A DNA stretch of 64,000 bases from Cyclaneusma minus (Eukaryota > Ascomycota > Leotiomycetes > Marthamycetales > Marthamycetaceae), in NCBI GenBank assembly GCA_037179335.1, contig JAKZHN010000007.1, positions 1,054,001 through 1,118,000 of the forward strand, given 5' to 3'. The notes below the pieces were generated by a model. That model saw only the letters and a program-made list of their open reading frames with translations, was not told the origin of the DNA and did not search any database. Shown in pieces: positions 10,828 through 22,000 of this stretch; the first letter of the stretch is position 1; the number at the start of each line of letters is the position of its first letter. The position numbers and the translations under genes are program-made.

Positions 10828-12385
10828 ATGTCGTCAACTTTGCACACCGATGACTACTATGACATATTGAAGGTGGACCGGCATGCCAACTTGGCGACCA
10901 TCGTCAAGGCATACCGGAAACGAGCGCTTCTGCTACACCCCGACAGGAACCGAGGGACTGATACTACCGAAGCTTTCAAGCGTGTATGTATTCCGTTCTC
11001 GAGATAGACATGCTGCCAACTCTCTGCATGGCGTATCTATCCATTATCATGTGAGTGACCTAGCTAACACATCCAGGCCACAGCTCACCGAAGCATACGA
11101 AACCCTAAAAGACATGGACAAGCGTTTGAGATACGATGCTACACGCAATGGAAAGGGCTCTGCTGCTGTCTCCAAACCCAAAAGGCAACAGTGGCATTGG
11201 GGTTGCGGACACGCCCGGCCGCAGCCCTATACTCCTCCTGATCCAAACCCGACCGAAGCCACAAAACTCAGAATTTCTAAGGAAGAGCGATGCCACCTGT
11301 GGAACGCGGTCGAGAGGCCCTATCTGTCCGGCGAGACATCGAGGCTCAGAGCTGCTGTAAGAGCCTCCGAGGATCTTCTTGAAAAAGCGGGTCTAGATCA
11401 GAAAGAGCGCATGAGAGCGGAAGCGGCTCTGGCAAGCGCGACAGAAAAACTGAAGCAAGCCGAGGAAGCGGAGCAGGTGGCCTCACGCAAATATGATATG
11501 GAGACCCGAGAGGCGGAAACGTTGATAACCTGCTTGGAGCTAGAAGAAGACACAGAGGCATTCAAGATCATGAAGCAGGGGCTGGCGGGTGAGGCCAAAA
11601 CGGAACCGGCGGAGAAAAAGCCAGCGAGAAAGCAACCGGCGGGAAGGGGACCACCAAAAAAGAGAACAGCGGAGGAGGGGTCAGCGGTGGAGGGGCCGGC
11701 GGGAAGGGGACCACCAAAAAAGAGAACAGCGGAGGAGGGGTCAGCGGTGGAGGGGCCGGCAGAGAAGGGCCCGGCAGAGAAAGGACCAGCGGAGAAGATA
11801 TCAGCAGAGAAGTTTCCAGCGAAGAAGGAACCAACCGAGAAGAAGCCAGCGGAAAACAAGCCCGCAGGAAAGAAGCCAGCAGGAAAGAGACCGGCGGAGA
11901 AGAGGCCAGCCGAGAAGGGTTCACAAGAGAAGGGCCCAGCAGAGGAAGCGCCAGCGAGGAAGAGACCGTCGGGAAGGGGACCGACAGGAAAGACACCAGC
12001 CGAAAAGAGACTAGCCGAGAAGGGTCCAACGGAGAAGAAGTCAGTGGAAAGGGAGCTAGCAGCAAAGAAGCCAGCAGGAAAGGGATTGGCGGAGAGTGGT
12101 CCAGCGGAGAAGAAGCCAGCAGAGAAGAAGCCAGCAGAGAAGGGCCCAGCAGCAGAGAAGGGCCTAGCAGCAGAGAAGGTTCCAACGGAGAAGGGTCTAA
12201 CGGAGAAGGGTCTAATGGAGAAGGGTCTAATGGAGAAGAAGTCGGTGGAAATGGAGCCAGCAGCAAAGAAGCCAGCAGGAAAGAGACCGGCGGAGAGCAT
12301 GGATCATGATGAGCAGGAGAAAAGCACGACAGAGATGAGGAAGAGGATGAAGTTACAAGGAAGCGTACCTTCGGAGAGAGGATGA
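10828..12385 (+). CDS. J-domain (DnaJ) protein with a Lys/Pro/Ala/Glu repeat tail
   Basis: Two exons, 10828-10983 and 11084-12385, 485 aa. The J domain (about residues 8-72) reads DDYYDILKVDRHANLATI, then AYRKRALLLHPDRNRG with the HPD tripeptide that stimulates Hsp70 ATPase, then FKRLTEAYETLKDMDKRLRYD, formed across the splice. A charged helical stretch (residues about 140-240) follows, and then about 240 residues built from five-residue units such as AEKKP, AEKGP and AGKKP. No Gly/Phe or zinc-finger region is present, so it is a class C J protein. The basic repeat tail resembles linker-histone tails in composition only; its role is unknown. The repeat includes a perfect 60-bp tandem duplication. 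Confidence 0.82.
11590..12300 (+). repeat. 15-bp-based coding repeat with a perfect 60-bp duplication
   Basis: Degenerate 15-bp units encode five-residue blocks of the AEKKP type. Bases 11641-11700 and 11701-11760 are identical over all 60 bases. Units such as GGTCTAATGGAGAAG are also repeated exactly near 12195-12240. The periods are multiples of three. Confidence 0.9.
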
Positions 12386-12478
12386 GGATAGGCTTCGAGC
12401 ACAAGTTTACAGTGGGACTAGAAAAGTATGAATGTGGTCTACAGTGCCCAAATGATTAAATTCATGCCAAATTGACCA

Positions 12479-12590
12479 GAGATATTCCAAATGACCAGAG
12501 ATATTCTGGGTGACTTGGAATATTCCAGTAATTCGAAATGTTACGGATCACTGGGAATGTTCCAAGTGATTGAGGATATTTCGGTGATTG
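12479..12590. repeat. 19-bp minisatellite, block D, left part
   Basis: Five or six degenerate 19-bp units (for example GGGAATGTTCCAAGTGATT) run right up to the left end of the TIR element at 12591. A further unit is found just beyond its right end (13822-13850). Confidence 0.65.
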
Positions 12591-12707
12591 CCTTAGCGGA
12601 GGGGGGGGGGGGGGGGGGGGGAAAAAAAAAACGGTTGGCAAAATTCCAAAACCGTTTAAAAATTTCCAAGGTGAAAGACCCGCAATGAATGTTTCATAAC
12701 ATTTTAA

Positions 12708-13112
12708 NNNNNNNNNNNNNNNNNNNNNNNNNNNNNNNNNNNNNNNNNNNNNNNNNNNNNNNNNNNNNNNNNNNNNNNNNNNNNNNNNNNNNNNNNNNNN
12801 NNNNNNNNNNNNNNNNNNNNNNNNNNNNNNNNNNNNNNNNNNNNNNNNNNNNNNNNNNNNNNNNNNNNNNNNNNNNNNNNNNNNNNNNNNNNNNNNNNNN
12901 NNNNNNNNNNNNNNNNNNNNNNNNNNNNNNNNNNNNNNNNNNNNNNNNNNNNNNNNNNNNNNNNNNNNNNNNNNNNNNNNNNNNNNNNNNNNNNNNNNNN
13001 NNNNNNNNNNNNNNNNNNNNNNNNNNNNNNNNNNNNNNNNNNNNNNNNNNNNNNNNNNNNNNNNNNNNNNNNNNNNNNNNNNNNNNNNNNNNNNNNNNNN
13101 NNNNNNNNNNNN
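12708..13112. other. Assembly gap of 405 N
   Basis: A run of 405 undetermined bases. It is preceded by a G21-A10 homopolymer run and followed by an 80-base GC-rich low-complexity stretch ending in C7-A10, both of which are typical of sequencing or assembly failure. Confidence 0.99.
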
Positions 13113-13559
13113 TTTATGTGGGTGGGCTCTCCGGCGGCGCCGGGCCCGGGCGCCGGGGCGGGGGGCCCGCCCCCCCAAAAAAAAAACGGTTGGCAAACTT
13201 CGACAACCGTTTCAAACTTTCCAAGGTGAAAGACCCTCTATGAATGGTTCAGAACCTTTTAACCGTAATTGAGATTTGTAACTATATTACCGTTTCCAAA
13301 ATTTAAAACTACCAATACCTAGTATTTGTTTACTTTTCCAATTTATTATTATTGCACTACCTATTTAGCTCCAGCTCCAGCTCCAGCTTTCCAGCTTTCC
13401 AGCTCAGCGTATATATAACTATTGAGGTCTGGAGGAGGCAGCCTGGCATGCGCTATATTGGTGGTTGGAAAGAGAGGGCGAGGGCGAGGGTAAAGAGGTT
13501 CTGGCATACATTTATGATTAGCATAATGTAAATAAATAGCGCGGGGACTTCTGACATGC

Positions 13560-13685
13560 GCTATAGCGCACGCAAAGCTGGATATAGAGCTGGATATAGA
13601 GCTGGAGCTGCAGCTGGAGCTGGAGCTGGAGAAGGCTGGAGGCTGGAGGCTGGAGATGGAGCTGGAGCTGGAGCTGGAGCTGGCA
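13560..13685. repeat. GGAGCT hexamer array inside TIR copy 1
   Basis: Tandem GGAGCT and GGCTGGA variants. The same motif in the opposite orientation fills the interior of TIR copy 2 (45895-46590). Confidence 0.8.
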
Positions 13686-13903
13686 ACCTTGAATACGGTT
13701 AGAAATGGTTAAAAACAAATAACGGTTATAATAGTTATAATGGTTTTTAAGGTTTTTAACGGTATTTTGAGTTCCAAACCATCCATGAACCGTTTTTTCT
13801 CACCCCCCCGCTCCGCTAAGGTGGGAATATTCCAAGTAATCGAAAATCTTATTCCACCAATGTTAGGCCTTATACAGACTTTTTTTTTCATGACACTGTA
13901 AAG

Positions 13904-14536
13904 TCAACTCATATCATAAGGTAGCCATTTTCCATGTGCGTCTGATTCTCGAGAAAGTCGATGATCCATTACTAAATGCACGGGTCGCGATAGTGGAGGA
14001 CCATTTAATAGCATCTGAATTTCGTCCTCCAGAGGAACATGGTGTCCAAACTTCCTGTATTCACAATCTGCAAGCATGCCCCCGACTCCCTGTTGTGGAA
14101 GCTTGATCGGGATCGAGAAGTGAGTAGTGTTACCGCGACGCATACGACGAAAGTTGCGAGGAGAATTGTCGCGGCGAAGTATTATGAGAGCGAATGGGTC
14201 GTTTCTGAACAGGGCCTCCTTGGCCTCGATGTACATCTGTCTGCTCACAAACAGCAAAGTGAGATTAATTTCTTCCGATTCGTTGATGGAGTCTGAGTCA
14301 ACGTTGAAAGTCTTGAGGACGATGGTGCCTCGAATAAAAAACTCTGTTACGTCGATAGCGACCACCCCAGTAGGAGAACCAAGGACATGTCCGTAGATGA
14401 GGCCTCTGACCTCGCGTGGAGCCCAAGAGAAGAGAGATTGCGCGGCCAATGGTAGGGATGCCGAGGCGTGACTGTTTGTCTGGTACGAAGTCCACATCGT
14501 AGCGTATTCGGTGCCAGAGGGCTGTGATGAGGCCAT
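13904..14536 (-). CDS. Small 2EXR/F-box-like fungal protein
   Basis: Single-exon frame of 210 aa. It carries the signature pair common in a very large Pezizomycotina family: an N-terminal PREVRGLIYGHVL and, about 60 residues later, LLFVSRQMYIEAKEALFRND. That family is often annotated as 2EXR or F-box-like domain proteins; biochemical function is generally unknown. The N-terminal 30 residues are Ser/Thr-rich. It sits alone between the TIR element and the RLI1 gene. Being short and next to a mobile element, it may be a young or decaying copy, but the frame is intact. Confidence 0.65.
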   Translation of the reverse strand: MASSQPSGTEYATMWTSYQTNSHASASLPLAAQSLFSWAPREVRGLIYGHVLGSPTGVVAIDVTEFFIRGTIVLKTFNVDSDSINESEEINLTLLFVSRQMYIEAKEALFRNDPFALIILRRDNSPRNFRRMRRGNTTHFSIPIKLPQQGVGGMLADCEYRKFGHHVPLEDEIQMLLNGPPLSRPVHLVMDHRLSRESDAHGKWLPYDMS

Positions 14537-15683
14537 AAGGGATGATCGATGGGTGGTGGATAGACTGGCGCCTATAGGGAGGTGTGGAGTTGATACTTTA
14601 CAGAACAGGAATTTAGAACTCGTGGCAGAAATTCTTCTGCGTGAAATATAAACACGACTTGTGTGATATTGATAGATAAGGACAGATAAGGAAAAAAAAG
14701 TGGTATACTCGCTTAGGTGAGGTGAGAGCTGCTAGCTACGGTGGCGGTAAGGAATCCACCTCGCATGATCTCGGCCGTAGAAATAGGTGGACAGAGTAGC
14801 CGGAGAAAGTTTTATGCTGTTAGGCACCTCAGGGTGAGCCAGTCCGAGTTAGTTTGAATAGGGGCAAACTAAGGTGTACTTTGGCCAGTTCGGTATAGGT
14901 GATAACTGCACTGCCACTGGTCACTGGACCTGGTAGCAAAGTCCAAGCCTACTGACAAGCTCATGCCTCATGGGACAACTTACAGGGCCGCTTGCCAGGC
15001 GGCTAGCTAATGGCGGCTCCCTACTATCACATGTAAGGTGGTCAGTCTATCACTACACTCGGCAAAGTCTCATTCATTATTTGGTTGTTTTACGTTCCGA
15101 ATTCATTCTTTTTCCTCGATCCCAACCAGAAGATGAGTACATAGGCTTCGAAGGAAGGAATATAACCTTCACTTCAAACCTGATCGCTTGACGTTCACCT
15201 CGGGACTAAGGTCTAGCCCTTACAGCAGTCACAGATATGGAAACGTGGGCGGGGGAGGATCGTGTCCGGCTCTTTTACTTTATGCTGCTAGTGCCATCCA
15301 GTTTGGATAGATCGACTCTCTTTCGGTTGTTGCTCTTCTAATAGCTAGTTAAGCTTTCTGACACCTGTCTTTTGACTACCTCGCCGCTTTGTATGCCCCA
15401 GAAAATAACCACCTTTGGCTCCCTTCAACATGACGGCAGTCACAGTCTTGACCATCGCCCCTCAATCTAGGCTGCATATATGTATGAAACAAATCAGCTT
15501 AGGACCAGGCGGTAGACGGTAGACTGCCGTCGACGGGGTTATCCGTCCGGGTCATCATCATCACTCATGAGACCTTCCTCCTCTGCCAGGAGTGCCTTAT
15601 TCCCACTCCTATTATTGTTTAACCTGCCAACGCCGGAAGATGCATCGTTTTTCGCAGGGATTCGCTCAATTGGTGTGCCCTCT
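14537..15683. other. Intergenic, no gene seen
   Basis: About 1.1 kb lies between the 2EXR-like gene promoter and the RLI1 3' end. No frame with family features, no tandem repeat and no RNA gene were recognised. Confidence 0.4.
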
Positions 15684-17991
15684 TCAACTAGTCTCGTTAT
15701 CTTCCAGGAAGAACTGTGTTCAAATGTTAGCCAATCTATTGATACTTTCGAGGGATGAAAACAAGAAACTTACGAAGTTGCCACTCAACTTCTGCTCCTG
15801 GTCCAGCTGGGACTGGAACTTGTTGATTCGGGGGCGGTAGTTTGAAGGGTCGCGACGGAACGTGACGTCTAGGTTCTTCAAGAATTTGTTGCAGCCGGTA
15901 AGGAGGGATTCTGGAGCATTGGCACGAGCGTCAACACCAGGCTTTCCGTCAAAGACAATGACACGGTCGGCAAGGTAGGTAGCCATAATGAAATCGTGCT
16001 CGACGATGAAGGCAGTCTTCTTGGCGTGCATGATGAATCGCTTGATGACACGAGCAGCAATAATACGCTGCTCAGAGTCGAGATAAGCAGAAGGCTCATC
16101 GATCAAATAGATATCCGCAGGGAGACCTAAAGCCAAGACGATGGCAACACGTTGCAATTCACCACCGGACAAGTTCTTGACTTCTTGGTCAATGAAGTCA
16201 TCAAGCTTGAGAGGCTTGACAACGTCGGTCTGGAACTGAGGCGACAAGAATGCCGTCTTTATCCTCTTGAAGAAAAGCTGGCGAACTGTGCCCTCGAACT
16301 TAGGGGTGATCTTCTGTGGCTTCATGCTGATCTTCATGTCAGGAACCTTGCGGGTACCATCAGGCTTCTCAGCACCGGCGAGCATTCGACAGAAGGTTGT
16401 CTTTCCGGTTCCGTTCTCTCCCATCATGACAATGATTTCCGAATCGGTGAACTCGCCAGATTCGATGCTGAGATGGAAACCTCCCAAAGTCTTCTCCATG
16501 GTAGGGTAGCGGAAAGCACGTGATCGGTCGGCCATGAATTCATCGGCAGCCTCGGCAATACGGAAAGTAAGGGACTCCTCTCGGAAACGAAGATTCTCGG
16601 TCGGAATGTGGCCATCAAGGAAGATGTTGATACCTTCGCGAACCGATTGTGGGAGCGTGACAACACCGTACACAGCTGGGCGACCGTAGAGCACGCAGAT
16701 GAAGTCGGAAAGATAGTCGAGAACCGAAAGATCGTGCTCAACAACGATGACGTAGTCGTCAGGTCGAAGTAGAGATCGAATGATCTTGGCGGCACTCAGA
16801 CGTTGCTTGACATCGAGGTAGGAAGATGGCTCGTCGAACATGTAACTACTACGATCAGATTTCGTTGGATAATAGCGTGTCGGGGTACTCACACATCGGC
16901 CTGCTGTACACATACAGTACCGATAGCAAAACGTTGAAGTTCTCCTCCTGAAAGTAGGTTGATATCTCGGTCCATGATGTGGTTGAGCTCTAAAACGGCA
17001 TTAGTTTCGTAAGTCTTCCAAAGCTCACTCCGAAAGACTCACCAAGTACGTCAGCCACCTCCTTAAAGTTTCCCAGAGTAGCTCGGCTCTCAATCAAGGT
17101 CTTGACAGTCTTGTCGGGTTGCTTGACAGCCCTAGGAATTTGGTCGACATATTGGGGCTTGACCACAGCTTTCAGGTCGTCTTCGAGGAGTTTGGTGAAG
17201 TAGTCTAGAAATATAAGCCGATGAGCCAGACGATACATCCACTTTATACGCACTCTGCAATTCCGAACCGCGGAAGTACTTAATCACATCCTCCCAGTCG
17301 GGCGGGTTCTCATATCGACCGAGATTGGGCTTCAGTTTGCCACTGAGAATCTTGAGAGCGGTACTCTTTCCAATACCGTTGGTACCCACCAGACCCAAAA
17401 CCTGGCCGGGTCTTGGAGTGGGCAATCGATGGAGCTTGAAGCTGTTGGCAGAGTATCGGTGGGTGACTTGAGACTCGAGGTTGGTGGGCAGGTTGATGAT
17501 GCTGATTGCGCTGAAAGGGCACTTCTTGGGGCAGATACCGCAACCAATACACAGGCTCTCACTTATGAAGGCGATCTTGGACTCGGGAGTAACTTCGATG
17601 CAGAGGCGCCCGCTGCGTACCACGGGACACGACTTCTTGCATTCTTGCCGACATTTCTACATAGGGGTCAGCGGCAGATCTATGAACTACAATACTAAGC
17701 ATTCTACTGACCTTTGGTTTGCACTGATGGTAGGGAAAAGCGAGTTAGCACGTTTGCAACACATCTACAACGTCCACAATGGCGGGGTACGAGGGGTGGG
17801 GCAATGAAGGGCTGCAGATTTTGACGATCGCACCTTGTCGCTGTTGATGATGGCGATACTGTAGAGATGACGACAAGTGTTAGCTCTCGCGCAAGTCACA
17901 GATCGAGGGGAGAGTAGGTCGCAAGCAGGGCAGTAGTGCTGAAAGGGAGCGAGTCAACAATGGCAACATACCGGGTCAGTTTGTCCGACAT
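15684..17991 (-). CDS. RLI1: ABCE1 ribosome-recycling ATPase
   Basis: Eight exons on the minus strand: 17991-17972, 17858-17834, 17723-17712, 17656-17254, 17204-17043, 16989-16893, 16845-15774 and 15713-15684; 606 aa, close to yeast Rli1 (608). The N-terminal iron-sulfur domain has CKPKKCRQECKKSC and CIGCGICPKKCPF. NBD1 has GTNGIGKST and LSGGELQRF; NBD2 has GENGTGKTT, LSGGELQRV and IDEPSAYLD. The C-terminus is GNFFFLEDNETS, formed by the last splice. ABCE1 splits 80S ribosomes with eRF1 or Dom34 and acts in initiation; it is essential in fungi. The third exon is only 12 nt (CKPK). The gene is divergent from CHD1. Confidence 0.96.
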
Positions 17992-19032
17992 CTTTGCGAT
18001 GCGCTGGTCAGCGCTGGTGGCCTGGCTGGTGGAGTCTTGGTTTGGGAGGAGATTCTAGGAGCGGACGGAAGCTGGCGAAGGGGATCTTGAAGATGGCACG
18101 GCGACAACAGCGAGGGCGGAGGCAGGACTGGCGCCGAAAGGAGGTTGACGGGCTTCGCAGATGTCAAAGTCAAAGAGAAATGATGTGGTGCGCGCGTGAG
18201 AGCCAGTAAAACGCCGAGAAATAGTCAGCCAGTCACTGCGGGAGCGTCTACGATGCAGCAAAAATACCTGCGCGACGCCCATATATTCTGAATTATATGT
18301 CATGATTATATGTCATGATCTCGAGTCCATCCAGATTATATTTCTGCACCAGTAAATATCTCTAGAAACCAAGGTTGGATGCTCTTCTTCCCGGCTTCGG
18401 TACCGCCGCACGCGCAAAGGTGTCCGGCGAGGCAGAGCGGGCAGCGGCGGGGACTACGTAAGCGAAAACATAACTAAACCGCGAGAGCCTGCCCTCATGT
18501 TCCCACTCACCTCTTGTCGTCCTCCGACCGCTGAGACCACCGACACAGCACCGCTCGCCCTACCCGCCTGCTTCCCCAGAGGCAAACTCAGAAGAGCTGC
18601 CTGGGGAGCTGACGAAGAAATGTCGTGTGAGTCATTCCATAATCCTTTCTCTGCTCCAAAAATCCCGTGCGGAGGTGGGCGTCGCGCTCGTCATCGGGCC
18701 ATCCAAAAGTAGCCATATTCCATCAATACCTTCCCGAATACATCGTTCCTTGTCGCTCGGGGACCCAAGTAACCCGACGGCCCACGTTTGGGAGGTGCTC
18801 GCCAGCTTCTCCCAGGGGTTCCGCGGGCCTCCGCTGCCCTCAGGGTCGAATCCGAAGGCTGAGCGGCTCTCATCCAGCCTCATCAACAGCTGAATCAGTG
18901 TCATCGCCATGAGATGCGCCGATGAGCCTGAGCAAGTCGCTCGAGGGCTGGACGTGATGTCTTGAGTTGCGGCTGAATCGCCTGCTTCTGGCGACTCTCC
19001 CTACACTCTCCGTAAATGGCGCATTTGCTTCA
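17992..19032. other. Divergent promoter region between RLI1 and CHD1
   Basis: About 1 kb between two divergent start codons, so it should hold both promoters. No conserved small frame is seen. An in-frame ATG at 18967 could lengthen CHD1 by 22 residues. Confidence 0.5.
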
Positions 19033-22000
19033 ATGGCTGACATCGTCGTCTCTACAGCTGGCAGCACCCCTCCTTCATCAAACATGGCCTCGATATCCCC
19101 TCAAAGCCGACCGAACGGTCATTCCGGTCTCGAGGCAACCGAATCGCCTGCGAATGATGGTGACCAACGGACTGAAAGCGACTTGTCGGACGTCGAAGAC
19201 ATACCTGTTCCCGCCGCCGCCGGAACCTCGCCGTCGGCCTCGAGTTCGCCAAATCAAGAGGCCGACTTCGATGATGCCGAAACCGAACAGGAATCCTCCG
19301 ATCAGGACGCTCCCGGGGATTCCGATGATGGCGACTTCGACGTGGCGGACAACTCCACACGCACACTGACCAACGGTACCCGTATGGATCGTTCAACCTC
19401 GACAGAATCCCGCCGTCCTACAAAGCGAAAGTACAATGGAGTTGAGGATGATCCCAATATCAGGGAAAACCCAGAGCTGTATGGTTTGAGACGAAGTGTA
19501 TGCTTGGATTCTCATTATACACCTATCGTGACTGACCATGACACAGGCTCGACCATCCAACCATCGCACTATTGTAAGCTCACTTCCTAACCACATCAAC
19601 CCCGTACACCGGATGCTAACAAGTCCGAAGATCGAAAGCGATGATGATGATGCCGAGGACTCAGCATCTGACGTTGTGACATCTCACGCAAGGAAGCGAA
19701 GAAAGCCTGATCGTTCTCACACCTGTACGTGTCATTCACCTCGTCGCCCTTCACTTTGCTGTCTTGGCCCTGCCAACTGACCCTGGAGCCCTAGCATCCA
19801 AACGTGGTACTCCTGTGGTACGATCTCCTACCTCCGATGAATCCGAGTCCGATCATTATGGCGGAGCGAGAGCCCGCGCCAATGCCAGAAAGCATCGTCG
19901 TCAAGCCGAGGCTGGGGCAACGGTAGCGTACACAGAGAAACGGTGGAATAGTAGACGCGCTGCTCAAGTAACGGTTGGCGCATACCAGGAAAGCGATCCC
20001 GAGCTGGAAGACGAGGCTGATATGACGCCGCAATACTGGACATACGGCGCAGAAGACACCAGTCCCTATATCGACGTGGTGCTCAAACACAAACCCAAGG
20101 ACGGCGTTGATATCATGCGGGCGGACCTTAGCAAGGACGATTTTGAATATTTTATCAAGTGGCAGAACAAATCACATTACCATGCCAGCTGGGAAACGTC
20201 AGCATCTTTGGCTCACTGTCGTGGCTATCGTCGCCTCGAAAACTACTGGAGAAAAGTTGTCGAGGCAGATCTCGACATGCTGCAGGATACTACAATTCCG
20301 CCCGAAGAAAAGGAGAAATGGATGCTTGACAAGGAGCAGGAGGCGGATGCCCTCAATGACTATATCAAGGTCGAAAGAGTCATCGGCATGAGGGATGGTG
20401 AAGAAGGCACCGAGTACTATGTGAAGTGGAAAGGTCTCTTCTACGAGTCCGCTACGTGGGAGACGGCGAAACTGGTCAGCGAAATCGCACAAAATGCGAT
20501 TGACAAGTTTCTTGATCGTAGCTCTCGATCCTTCACCTCAGATAGAACCCAGTCCAACCCTGACACCCGCAGTTCCCATACCTACATCCGCGAGCAGCCA
20601 TCATACATCAAGGGCGGCCAACTACGAGACTTCCAGATCACCGGCCTGAATTTCTTGGCTTACAATTGGTCCAAGAATAAGAACGTCATTCTCGCTGATG
20701 AGATGGGTCTCGGCAAGACCGTCCAGACTGTGGCTTTTATGAATTGGCTGCGTAATGATAGACGACAGGAAGGTCCTTTCCTAGTTGTGGTCCCCTTAAC
20801 AACGATGCCTGCGTGGGCAGAGACTTTCGACCTTTGGGCGCCCGATCTGAATTACGTGATTTACAGTGGAAAAGAAAGTTCCCGACAGATCATTCGTCAA
20901 TACGAGTTACTCGAAGATGGCAATGCTCGTCGCCCCAAATTCAATGTGCTTCTCACGACCTATGAATACATCTTGGCAGATGCCACTTTCTTGTACACCA
21001 TCAAGTGGCAATTCATGGCGGTGGACGAAGCTCACCGACTGAAGAACAGAGAGTCCCAATTGTACCAGAAGCTGCTCGATTTCAAGGCACCGAGCAGACT
21101 ACTGATCACTGGTACCCCTGTTCAGAATACTCTGGGTGAGCTCTCAGCCTTGATGGACTTTCTCATGCCTGGAGAGGTCGAAATCGACGAGAAGCTAGAC
21201 TTGAGTGAGGATTCTGCTGGAGTCAAGCTCCAAGCGATGACAAAGGCCATATCTCCATACATTCTCCGCCGCACCAAAGCAAAGGTCGAGAACGACCTCC
21301 CTCCCAAGAGTGAGAAGATTATTCGAGTAGAGTTGGCAGATATCCAGCTTGACTACTACAAGAACATCCTAACGCGCAACTATGCTGCGTTGAACGAGGG
21401 TTCCAGTGGCCAGAAACAGTCGCTTCTCAACATCATGATGGAACTCAAGAAAGCGAGTAACCATCCATACATGTTTCCTGGCGTTGAGGAGAAGGTGTTG
21501 AAAGGCAGTCAACTACGCGAGGACCAGCTCAAGGGTCTGATAGCCAGTAGTGGCAAGATGATGTTGCTCGACCGTCTCTTGGCCAAACTCAAGAAGGATA
21601 ACCACCGTGTGCTCATCTTTAGTCAGATGGTAAAGATGCTGGATATCCTAGGTGACTACCTTCAGTTGCGTGGCTACCAGTTTCAGCGTCTGGACGGTAC
21701 TATCCCCTCTGGACCCCGTCGCATGGCGATTGAACACTTCAATGCCGAGGACAGCAACGACTTCTGCTTCCTGCTTTCCACACGTGCAGGTGGTCTAGGA
21801 ATCAATCTGATGACTGCTGATACTGTCATTATCTTCGACTCGGACTGGAATCCCCAGGCAGACCTGCAGGCAATGGCTCGTGCTCATCGTATCGGCCAGA
21901 AGAAGCCTGTCAGCATCTACAGATTCGTGTCAAAAGAGACCGTTGAAGAGGAGGTCCTCGAGCGTGCGCGTAACAAGTTGATGCTCGAGTTCATTACCAT

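Larger units (their letters stand above)
12591..13821. mobile_element. TIR element copy 1, with assembly gap
   Basis: The ends are inverted repeats: CCTTAGCGGA plus G-run at 12591 and GCTCCGCTAAGG at 13810-13821. Subterminal sequence at 13176-13320 and 13690-13800 matches, in inverse orientation, the two ends of the element at 45638-46813. The interior has a GGAGCT-type hexamer array near 13560-13685. No transposase frame is present. The interior is interrupted by 405 N and contains the same subterminal segment twice, which looks like misassembly. The flanks are G and T, not the TA seen at copy 2. Confidence 0.75.

Noticed and set aside
11398..12404. Long minus-strand open frames opposite the J-protein repeat tail
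   Set aside because: They are mirrors of the 15-bp coding repeat; the plus-strand frame has the J domain and a clean splice, while the minus frames give only a Phe/Ser/Ala or Leu/Ser/Pro repeat.
18967..19032. Upstream in-frame ATG that would extend CHD1 by 22 residues
   Set aside because: The extension (MRLNRLLLATLPTLS) is hydrophobic and unlike CHD1 N-termini; the ATG at 19033 gives the expected acidic start.
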